Shown here one piece after another: positions 15,122 to 21,523 of a DNA stretch of 32,219 nt. Numbering within the stretch: position 1 is the first letter of the stretch; each line of letters opens with the position of its first letter. The notes beneath the pieces were generated by a model. The model searched no databases, had not been told where the DNA came from, and saw nothing but the letters and a program-made list of their open reading frames with translations. The translations under genes were made by a program, and so were the position numbers. Origin of the DNA: Deltaproteobacteria bacterium (GTDB lineage Bacteria > Myxococcota_A > Polyangia > Haliangiales > JADYYK01); NCBI GenBank assembly GCA_020853705.1, contig JADYYK010000016.1, positions 1 through 32,219 of the forward strand. The letters are read 5' to 3'.

Positions 15122-16081
15122 ATGTTCGGCATCCAGTACGTCAAGGCGTCACCCACCACCTACGTGGTGCAGTTCAAGGGCGGCAAGGCGGTGCGCGAGG
15201 GCGCCGGGCTGTCCTTCTTCTACTACGCCCCGTCGACCACGCTGGTCATGGTCCCGCTGGGCAGCGCCGAGGTCCCCTTCGTCTTCAACGAGACCACGGC
15301 CGACTTCCAGACCCTGACGGTGCAGGGCCAGCTGACCTACCGCATCGCGCAGCCGCGCCGCGCCGCCGAGCTGCTCGACTACAGCGTGGCGCCCGGCGGC
15401 AAGTACCTGTCGGAGGATCCGACCCAGCTCGGGGAGCGCCTCTTGCACGCCACCCAGATCCTGCCCCGGGTCGCGCTGGGGCCGCTGCCGCTCAAGCAGG
15501 CGCTGGCCAGCGCGGAGGCGCTGGTGGCCGAGGTGCTGGCCGGGCTGCGCGCGTCGGACACCCTGGCGCGCCTGGGCGTCGAGCTCCTGGGCATGGCGGT
15601 GCTGTCGATGAAGCCGACGCCGGAGACCGCGCGCGCGCTGGAGGCCGAGGCCCGCGAGGAGCTCCTGCGCCGCTCCGACGAGGCGGTCTATGCCCGGCGC
15701 AACGCCGCAGTCGAGCAGGAGCGTCGCATCAAGCAGAGCGAGCTCGAGACCGAGATCGCGGTCGAGGAGAAGAAGCGCCAGATCCGCGAGACCCAGATGA
15801 GCGCCGAGATCGCGGTCGAGCAGCAGCGCGCCGAGCTCATCGACAGCCGGGTCGCCAACGATCGCAAGGACGCCGATGCGCGCTCGTACGCGCTGGAGCG
15901 CACGCTGGCGCCGCTCAAGGAGGTCGACTGGCAGACCCTGATGGCGGCCTCGGCGGGCGGGCTGGATCCGCGCCTGATGATCGCGGTCGCCTTCCGCGAG
16001 CTGGCCGGCAACGCCGCCAAGATCGGCGAGCTCAACCTGTCGCCCGATCTGCTGCGCGCGCTGCTCGACGGCAAGAAGTGA
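15122..16081 (+). CDS. SPFH/Band-7 domain protein without membrane anchor
   Basis: A 319-residue protein. Residues about 10-175 show an SPFH/Band-7 domain (YVVQFKGGKAVREGAGLSFFYY, AEVPFVFNETTADFQTLTVQG, LTYRI), followed by a long charged coiled coil (about 175-265, RRSDEAVYARRNAAVEQERR onward) and a short helical C terminus. SPFH proteins oligomerise into membrane-associated cages or microdomains, but this one lacks an obvious N-terminal transmembrane segment, so it may be a soluble or peripherally attached ring. It has a strong ribosome binding site and a dedicated control region. The NAD-kinase-family gene follows after 29 nt with its own strong site, indicating a two-gene operon and a probable physical partner. 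Confidence 0.87.
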   Translation: MFGIQYVKASPTTYVVQFKGGKAVREGAGLSFFYYAPSTTLVMVPLGSAEVPFVFNETTADFQTLTVQGQLTYRIAQPRRAAELLDYSVAPGGKYLSEDPTQLGERLLHATQILPRVALGPLPLKQALASAEALVAEVLAGLRASDTLARLGVELLGMAVLSMKPTPETARALEAEAREELLRRSDEAVYARRNAAVEQERRIKQSELETEIAVEEKKRQIRETQMSAEIAVEQQRAELIDSRVANDRKDADARSYALERTLAPLKEVDWQTLMAASAGGLDPRLMIAVAFRELAGNAAKIGELNLSPDLLRALLDGKK

Positions 16082-16110
16082 GGTGAGCCCACGAGAGGAG
16101 GTGGCCGGTC

Positions 16111-17043
16111 ATGAGCACCGAGTTCGAGAAGATCGCCCTGGTCACGCGCAAGACGCGCCTCAGCCAGCTCGTCGAGCGCTTCAACTCGCGCGCCCAGGCG
16201 CGCTTCTACATCGAGCACGCCGGCGGGGACTTCGCCGACTATGTGCGCGAGGACGACGCCTACCGGCGCGCGCTGGAGCCGCTGACGCACCTCGACGCCG
16301 AGCTCGGCCTCAAGCTGCACCCGTTCGATCGCGGCTTTCTGCCCACCTACCTGTTCTCGCCGCGCGACGTGGTGCTCACGGTGGGGCAGGATGGCCTGGT
16401 CGCCAACGCCGCCAAGTATGTCGGCGCTCAGCCCATCGTGGCGGTCAACCCGGAGCCGACGCGCTTCGACGGGGTGCTGCTGCCGTTCCAGCCCGGCCAG
16501 GCGCGCGCCGCCATCGCGCGCGTGCTGGAGGGGCGCGCGCGCACGCGCGCGGTCACCATGGCCGAGGTCGAGCTCAATGACGGCCAGCGCCTGCTGGCCT
16601 TCAACGACCTCTACCTGGGCTCCGCGACGCACGTGTCGTCGCGCTACCGCATCGCGGTCGACGGTCGCAGCGAGGCACAGTCGTCGAGCGGTGTGCTGGT
16701 GTCGACCGGCGCCGGCTCGACCGGGTGGCTGTCGTCGGTGTTCGAGATGGCCGCCGCGGTCTCCAGCTTCGCCGGCGGCAGCGCGGGGCGGCCGCCCAGC
16801 CTGACCTGGGAGGATCAGCGCCTGGTCTATGTGGTGCGCGAGCCCTTCGTGAGCAAGCACTCGCAGGCCGGCGTGGTCGCCGGCATGCTCGAGCACGGTC
16901 GCGCGCTGACCGTCGAGTCGCTGATGCCCGACGGCGGCGTCATCTTCTCCGACGGCGTCGAGGCCGACTTCCTGAAGTTCAACGCCGGCGCCACCGCGCG
17001 CGTGCACGCGGCCCAGCAGCGCGCCCGGCTGGTGGTGGGGTGA
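16111..17043 (+). CDS. Divergent NAD-kinase-family protein
   Basis: A 310-residue protein of the NAD kinase/diacylglycerol kinase-like fold. NAD kinases phosphorylate NAD(H) to NADP(H). The nucleotide motif that is GGDGT in classic enzymes reads VGQDGLVAN (91-99), keeping Asp94; the NE/D strand motif is FNDLYLG (Asn165, Asp166); and the Gly-rich loop is STGAGSTGW (198-206). The N-terminal ~75 residues lack the usual Rossmann phosphate-binding start and instead look helical. The Gln for Gly change and this N terminus set it apart from housekeeping NadK; it could be an NAD kinase, a kinase for another substrate, or a sensor. GAGGAGG ends about 9 bases before the ATG. Tied by operon to the SPFH protein. 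Confidence 0.82.
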   Translation: MSTEFEKIALVTRKTRLSQLVERFNSRAQARFYIEHAGGDFADYVREDDAYRRALEPLTHLDAELGLKLHPFDRGFLPTYLFSPRDVVLTVGQDGLVANAAKYVGAQPIVAVNPEPTRFDGVLLPFQPGQARAAIARVLEGRARTRAVTMAEVELNDGQRLLAFNDLYLGSATHVSSRYRIAVDGRSEAQSSSGVLVSTGAGSTGWLSSVFEMAAAVSSFAGGSAGRPPSLTWEDQRLVYVVREPFVSKHSQAGVVAGMLEHGRALTVESLMPDGGVIFSDGVEADFLKFNAGATARVHAAQQRARLVVG

Positions 17044-17059
17044 CCCTGCGGAAGCGGCA

Positions 17060-17139
17060 GTGCAGAATCTGCGTTCACGGGTGCAGAAGGCGCAGCGCGA
17101 ACGCGGGCGGACGTGAGGATCCAAAGGGAATCTCCTCAC
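17060..17139. promoter_or_regulatory. Direct repeat and hairpin upstream of WxxGxW gene
   Basis: GTGCAGAA occurs at 17060-17067 and 17081-17088, spaced 21 bp (two helical turns), which could bind a regulator. Further on, GTGAGGA (17113-17119) and TCCTCAC (17133-17139) form a 7-bp stem with a 13-base loop and no T run. The stem could end the SPFH operon or form part of the 5' untranslated region of the next gene. No convincing promoter hexamers were found. Confidence 0.4.
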
Positions 17140-17189
17140 AGGCCCTTGGTACGGCCGGTGCACTGGCTGGGTGCAACGGAGGTATCTCG

Positions 17190-18017
17190 ATGAGACGACT
17201 CGTGAAGTGGGCAGGGATTCTGGGTTTGATGATGGCCACAACTGCGGTGGCGAACGCGCGTCCGATGCGGCGCCCGCCGCCGCCCGCCAACCCGACGGCG
17301 GCGCCGCCACCGCCGCGCGCCGAGCGCGTCAAGCCTCGCAAGGGCTTCGTGCGCGCGCAGGGGCGCTACGACTGGCGCAACGGCAGGTGGGTCTGGGTGC
17401 CCGGTCGCTGGGAGAAGGAGCAGGCCGCCAGGGTCTGGGTCGACGCTCGCTGGGAGCTGCAGAACGGGGTCTGGGTCTTCGTCGAGGGCGGCTGGAAGGA
17501 TCCCGTGCCGGCCTATCCGACGCAGGCACCGCCGCCGCCGCAGGCCGAGATGCCAGAGAACCGCCCCGGCTACACCTGGGTGCCCGGCCACTATGACTTC
17601 CAGAACGGCGCCTACGTCTGGGTCGCCGGCACCTACGAGGTCGAGCAGCCGACACGCGAGCTGATCCCCGGCCGCTGGGAGCTGCAGGGCGACCGCTATG
17701 TGTGGGTCGCCGCCGAGTGGCGCGAGTTCCCGGCCTACCCGACCACGCCGCCGCCGGCGCCGCAGGTCGAGCGCGTGCAGCCTCGTCGTGGCTTCGAGTG
17801 GGTGCCCGGGCGCTACGAGTGGAAGCGCGGTCGCTGGGTCTGGGAGGCGGGTCACTTCGAGAAGGAGCAGCGTGGTCGCCGCTTCCAGCAGGGGCGCTGG
17901 GAGAAGCGCAACGATCGCTACGAGTGGGTCCCGGGCAACTGGCGCAACGCCGGTCCTGGTCCCGGCCCGGGCAATCGCCCCGGTCCTGGTCCCGGCAATC
18001 GTCCCGGCCCGCGCTGA
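17190..18017 (+). CDS. Exported WxxGxW-repeat protein
   Basis: A 275-residue secreted protein with signal peptide (MRRLVKWAGILGLMMATTAV, cleavage near ANA-RP). The mature part is three long repeats (about 46-107, 121-180 and 193-253), each made of short WVPGRW/WVAGTY/WVPGHY units with high Trp, Tyr, Arg and Gly, separated by proline-rich PAYPTxxPPPxQ linkers; it ends in a PGPGPGNR tail. This is the YXWGXW (WxxGxW) repeat family, whose role is unknown; such proteins are common in envelope or surface settings. GGAGGT lies six bases before the ATG. Followed by a smaller protein of the same motif type. Strong codon bias and good initiation signals suggest high expression (inference). Confidence 0.9.
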   Translation: MRRLVKWAGILGLMMATTAVANARPMRRPPPPANPTAAPPPPRAERVKPRKGFVRAQGRYDWRNGRWVWVPGRWEKEQAARVWVDARWELQNGVWVFVEGGWKDPVPAYPTQAPPPPQAEMPENRPGYTWVPGHYDFQNGAYVWVAGTYEVEQPTRELIPGRWELQGDRYVWVAAEWREFPAYPTTPPPAPQVERVQPRRGFEWVPGRYEWKRGRWVWEAGHFEKEQRGRRFQQGRWEKRNDRYEWVPGNWRNAGPGPGPGNRPGPGPGNRPGPR

Positions 18018-18061
18018 ATCAGCATGCCAAGCCCGCAGCGGGCGGTGCGGATCTAGCACGA

Positions 18062-18124
18062 ATCAGGCCTGATCCGGTGCATGCAGCCGTGGCGCGTCGC
18101 GTAGTTGGCGGGGCGTCACGGCTG
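18062..18124. promoter_or_regulatory. Perfect 12-bp palindrome and inverted repeat in leader
   Basis: ATCAGGCCTGAT (18062-18073) is a perfect palindrome. Ten bases on, CAGCCGTG (18084-18091) pairs with CACGGCTG (18117-18124). Both lie in the 148-bp gap before the DR-repeat gene. The palindrome suits a dimeric regulator; the second could be an RNA hairpin in the leader. Confidence 0.45.
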
Positions 18125-18165
18125 GTATGCAGGCTGCATTGAGACGAGACAGGAGGTTTCACACC

Positions 18166-18486
18166 ATGTCTCGCAAGTTCAAGCTGCTGCTCGTCAGCCT
18201 CGGAATGCTCACCCTGACAGGCGCGATCGCCGCCGCCGAGCCGGCACCGTTTGGTCGCCCCGGGATCGACCGTCGCGATGACCGTCGCGATGACCGTCGC
18301 GACGACCGCCGCGACCGCCGCGACGACCGCCGCGATGACCGCCGCGACGACCGCCGTGACGACCGCCGTGCTCGCCCGCGCTACACCTGGGTCGAGGGCC
18401 ACTGGCAGTGGCAGGGGCGCCGCCAGGGCTGGGTCTACATCGCGGGCTACTGGCAGCCGGTGCGGCAGATTGGCTGGAACCGCTGA
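18166..18486 (+). CDS. Exported Asp/Arg-repeat protein with WxxGxW unit
   Basis: A 106-residue secreted protein. The signal peptide is MSRKFKLLLVSLGMLTLTGA with cleavage near AAA-EP. Residues 35-68 consist only of Asp and Arg (16 Asp, 18 Arg) in DRRD units, giving a nearly neutral, fully zwitterionic block. It is followed by one WxxGxW-type unit (YTWVEGHW, then WVYIAGYWQPV), shared with the upstream gene. AGGAGGT lies eight bases before the ATG, which decides the start. The function is unknown; a zwitterionic, hydrated or nucleic-acid/mineral-binding surface segment is conceivable. A GC stem at 18488-18501 follows the stop. Confidence 0.88.
   Translation: MSRKFKLLLVSLGMLTLTGAIAAAEPAPFGRPGIDRRDDRRDDRRDDRRDRRDDRRDDRRDDRRDDRRARPRYTWVEGHWQWQGRRQGWVYIAGYWQPVRQIGWNR
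18268..18369 (+). repeat. 12-bp GAC-CGY-CGY-GAY tandem repeat
   Basis: Eight DRRD-type units plus a closing DRR, one unit shortened to 9 bp, encode the Asp/Arg block. Copies differ mainly at third bases (CGT/CGC, GAT/GAC), so selection appears to act on the amino acids while copies diverge. Confidence 0.92.
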
Positions 18487-18487
18487 G

Positions 18488-18501
18488 GCGGCACGGGCCG
18501 C
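18488..18501 (+). terminator. Weak hairpin after Asp/Arg-repeat gene
   Basis: GCGGC-ACGG-GCCGC starts two bases after the stop codon. The stem is short and followed by AAAACTTGT rather than a T run, so it may only stabilise the mRNA end or work with Rho. Confidence 0.25.
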
Positions 18502-18565
18502 AAAACTTGTCGCCACCGCCCCGCCACGGTTAGCCTGAAGCCGGCGCATCCGGGCGCGAGGGGCG

Positions 18566-20779
18566 GTGGGCGACGACAGGTATTACATCCCCGAACGGCC
18601 CACGTCGGCGCGCGGCTTCGAGCCGCCGGTGTCCTGGCTGCTGGGACCGCAGCTGGTGGCGGCGCTCAAGGGGATCGCGCTGCATGCGCTGTATCGGCGC
18701 AAGCTCGATCCGCGCGACTGGATGCGGCCGGCGGACTGGACCGCGCCGCTGCCGGCGGGCGCCGGGGAGCTGTGGTTCGACTATCTGGCCGACACCGGCG
18801 ATGGCCAGATGGCGACCTACAGCATGGCCTACCTGTGTCTCAGCGACCTGGCGTTCAGCGCCGAGGGCCAGGACGAGGGCGCGCTGACCACCAAGGTGGC
18901 CGAGGGCGTCGGCAAGCTGCCGCGCGGCGCGTTCCTGTTCGTCGGCGGTGACACCGCCTATCATGTCGCCGACTACGCCACGCTGGCGTCGCAGTTCCAG
19001 GGCCCCTTCAAGTGGGCCCACGACGAGCTTCGGCCCGACGTGCGCGCGGTGCTCGGCATCCCGGGCAACCACGACTATTACGATCAGCTGCACGGCTTCA
19101 ACCGGCAGTTCAGGCGTCCGGTGCGCGGCGAGGGCCAGCCGCACAGGCCGGGCGGCAAGCCGCCGCACCTCGGGCTGCCCGGCTTCGAGCGCGTGCAGGA
19201 GGCCTCGTATGTGGCCATCCGGCTGCCCTGGGGCTGGGAGATGTGGGGCCTCGACACCGAGGACTGGCAGCTCGACGCCCGCCAGGAGTCGTACTTCGCG
19301 ACGCGACCGCGCCCGAAGAAGCTGATCGTCGCGACGCCGTCACCGACCACGGTGTTCGGGCAGGCCCCGGGGCCGGACGCGGCGAGCACCCGGATGTTCG
19401 CCGCGCTCGGGCTGGCGACGCCGTTCGTGCGCAGCACGATCACGAGCACGACGAGCGGACTGGCCGACGACGAGTGCCGCCTCGACATCTCGGGCGACGT
19501 CCACCACTACGCCCGCTACCACAGCGCCGAGCAGCCGGGCCCCTACGCCTCGGTGGTCTCCGGCCTGGGCGGCGCCTTCCACCATCCCACCACCACCATG
19601 CTGGGCGACGTGCAGCCCCAGGCGCTGTACCCGACCCCCGCGGACTCGCGCGCGGCGGTCGGGCGCGCCCTGTTCTCGCCGCCCGCGATGATCTTCAACG
19701 GCTATGTCGCCCTGTGCAGTGCGCTGCTGTCGCTGGTGATGTACGCCACCTCGGTGCACCCCAGCACGCGCTCGCTGCTGGCGCGCGCCCTGGGTGTGAC
19801 CGGGCGGCCGTCGCTGCTCCCTGACAACAACGGGCCGCGCGCCATCACGCGGATCGAGTGGTCCCCGCTGTGGCAGAGCTTGACCATCCTCGGCGGCCTC
19901 ATCGCCTCGGTGCTGCTGCTACGCCTGGCGCTGCGCTGGTTCGGCTACCAGCTGGCGCGCTCGCGCTACCGGCGCATCGCGCTGTGGGAGCGCCTGGGCA
20001 AGTGGGGGCTGGTGCTGCTGGCCGGCGGGCTGACGCCGGTCATCATCTGGGCGGTGGGCATGAACGCGCCCATCGGCTCCGTGGTGTTCGACGTCTTCGC
20101 CGCCGCGCTGATCCTGGGCGCGCTGGGCGGCATCATCTGGCTGGCGCTGACGCTGGGGCGCGCCGGGCGCGGCGGCGCGGTCGGCCTCGGACTCGGGCTG
20201 CTCGGCCTGTACCACGCGCTGCTGCAGCTCGGCCTGCCCACGCTGATCGTGTGGGGCAGCCGCTCGGCGTGGCGCCTGGGCGTCCTGGTCGGCGGCCTGG
20301 CCGTGCTCGTCGGCCTGTTCGCGCTGCTGGGCTGGCGCTGGATGGCGCGCCGCGCCGGTGGCACCCGCGCGCGCGCCGCCGGCCTCATCATCCTGTGGCT
20401 GGCCCTGGGCGCCGCCCTGATCGCCTTCACGCTGGCGCTGGCGCCCGACTTCGTGGTGCTGCCGACCACGCCTACCGACAAGCTCTGGCGCCACGTCGCC
20501 GCCGCCCTGGTGGGGGCGCTGCTGTGTCCGGTGCTCGCGGGCTGGTACTTCGCGGTGACCCTGAGCTGCCATGGCCACAACAACGAGGCCGGCGGCGCCG
20601 CCCGGGTGCAGGCCTACCGCCAGTTCATCCGCTTCAAGCTGACCCCCGACGAGCTGGTCGGCCACGTCATCGCGGTCGATCGCCCCCAGCCCGACGGCAA
20701 GCTGCTGCGGCCACGCCTGGTCGAGCGCTTCACCGTGCGACCCCGCAGATCGACCCCCACGGAGGCCCCACCGCCATGA
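18566..20779 (+). CDS. Polytopic membrane metallophosphoesterase
   Basis: A 737-residue protein with an N-terminal calcineurin-like phosphoesterase domain and a C-terminal membrane domain. Metal-binding motifs are GGDTAYH (Asp129), GNHDYYD (Asn168, His169, Asp170) and SGDVHHYARYH (Asp311, His313, His314). The first motif, usually DxH, is replaced by ADTGDG (75-80), so the first metal site is unusual. About eight transmembrane helices follow from residue ~375 (for example IFNGYVALCSALLSLVMYA and VFDVFAAALILGALGGIIWL). The start is GTG, near a GAGGGG; no better ATG lies upstream of the conserved region. The substrate is unknown; a lipid-linked or envelope phosphate is plausible. The stop overlaps the next ATG (ATGA), coupling it to a four-helix membrane protein. 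Confidence 0.82.
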   Translation: MGDDRYYIPERPTSARGFEPPVSWLLGPQLVAALKGIALHALYRRKLDPRDWMRPADWTAPLPAGAGELWFDYLADTGDGQMATYSMAYLCLSDLAFSAEGQDEGALTTKVAEGVGKLPRGAFLFVGGDTAYHVADYATLASQFQGPFKWAHDELRPDVRAVLGIPGNHDYYDQLHGFNRQFRRPVRGEGQPHRPGGKPPHLGLPGFERVQEASYVAIRLPWGWEMWGLDTEDWQLDARQESYFATRPRPKKLIVATPSPTTVFGQAPGPDAASTRMFAALGLATPFVRSTITSTTSGLADDECRLDISGDVHHYARYHSAEQPGPYASVVSGLGGAFHHPTTTMLGDVQPQALYPTPADSRAAVGRALFSPPAMIFNGYVALCSALLSLVMYATSVHPSTRSLLARALGVTGRPSLLPDNNGPRAITRIEWSPLWQSLTILGGLIASVLLLRLALRWFGYQLARSRYRRIALWERLGKWGLVLLAGGLTPVIIWAVGMNAPIGSVVFDVFAAALILGALGGIIWLALTLGRAGRGGAVGLGLGLLGLYHALLQLGLPTLIVWGSRSAWRLGVLVGGLAVLVGLFALLGWRWMARRAGGTRARAAGLIILWLALGAALIAFTLALAPDFVVLPTTPTDKLWRHVAAALVGALLCPVLAGWYFAVTLSCHGHNNEAGGAARVQAYRQFIRFKLTPDELVGHVIAVDRPQPDGKLLRPRLVERFTVRPRRSTPTEAPPP

Positions 20780-21318
20780 TGCAGGTCGACCTGCAGTGCT
20801 CCTTCGCCATCGGCTCGGCCATGGCGCTGATCGCGCGCAAGCGGCTGCGCAGCGCCGAGCCGGCCTGGGTGGCCTCGGCCCGTGGCGCCGTGCTGGTCAC
20901 CGCGACCATGGTGTTCGCGCCGTTGTGGCTCTACATCATGTGGCGCTTCACCGCGTGGGAGACCATGTACACCTGGGATCACCACGACATCCCGACCTGG
21001 CTGGTGGCCGGCTTCCTGCCGCTGATCCCGCTGGCCGCCAGCGTGGGCTTCTGGCTGACCGCGCGCGCGCTGGCCAGGGGGTCGCGGCTGGGCGCCGCGC
21101 TGGCGCTGGGGCTGCCGCTGGCCAGCACCGTGGGGATCGCGGTCTGGGGCTGGCAGCGCGTCACCTATGTCGGCACCGTGACCACGGTCCGCGCCGGCGG
21201 TCGCCACAACCTGATGGGCTCCGAGTTCATGTGGACCATCCTGGTCTTCAGCGTGGTCCTGATCGCGCCGTGCAGCTTCCTGATCGTGCGCTGGCTGCGC
21301 GAGTCGCCCGCCCGCTAA
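20776..21318 (+). CDS. Small four-helix membrane protein
   Basis: A 180-residue integral membrane protein with four predicted helices: about 37-54, 74-95, 105-125 and 150-172. Between helices 1 and 2 is AWETMYTWDHHDIPTW and after helix 3 WGWQRVTYVGTV. No known family was recognised. Starts at ATG-ATG overlapping the metallophosphoesterase stop, so it is probably made with it and may be a subunit. It resembles the minus-strand protein at 31420-32010 in length, helix order, an MxxV start and the W.AW..MY..D motif, suggesting distant paralogy. Confidence 0.72.
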   Translation: MMQVDLQCSFAIGSAMALIARKRLRSAEPAWVASARGAVLVTATMVFAPLWLYIMWRFTAWETMYTWDHHDIPTWLVAGFLPLIPLAASVGFWLTARALARGSRLGAALALGLPLASTVGIAVWGWQRVTYVGTVTTVRAGGRHNLMGSEFMWTILVFSVVLIAPCSFLIVRWLRESPAR

Positions 21319-21351
21319 CGCGAAGAGCCGTGGCTCGGGGGGTCGCGCCGG

Positions 21352-21405
21352 CCACGGGGCCGGCCGCCGCGGAGTCGCGGCGTGGGCGGCGTGGGGCCCC
21401 GTTGG
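21352..21405. other. Nested stem-loop in convergent gap
   Basis: An outer stem, CCACGGGGCC (21352-21361) with GGCCCCGTTGG (21395-21405, one bulged T), encloses a perfect inner stem CGCCGCG/CGCGGCG (21365-21371 and 21376-21382) around GAGT. A smaller palindrome, GAGCC-GT-GGCTC, lies at 21325-21336 just after the membrane-protein stop. Likely transcription-end structures, without a T run. Confidence 0.5.
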
Positions 21406-21449
21406 CTTGGCCACCGGGGCGAGGGCGCCCAGCCCTCGATGTGATCGAC

Positions 21450-21510
21450 TGACCCCAGGCTCATTCATGTGAGAGAGCGAAGCTCGATCAGATGAATGAG
21501 CCCGAGGTCA
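21450..21510. terminator. 61-bp inverted repeat between convergent genes
   Basis: Nineteen-base arms (21450-21468 and 21492-21510) match at 17 positions, with an unbroken 11-bp core GGCTCATTCAT/ATGAATGAGCC. The 23-base centre can itself pair GAGC-GAA-GCTC. Placement between two convergent genes suggests a bidirectional terminator, but the lack of a T run leaves open a REP-like element or a structured RNA. It is less GC-rich than its surroundings. Confidence 0.6.
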
Positions 21511-21523
21511 GCGCGGCGTCACC

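Noticed and set aside
18268..18369. Repeat array that might look like CRISPR
   Set aside because: Units are 12 bp, contiguous, without spacers, and in frame within a secreted protein.
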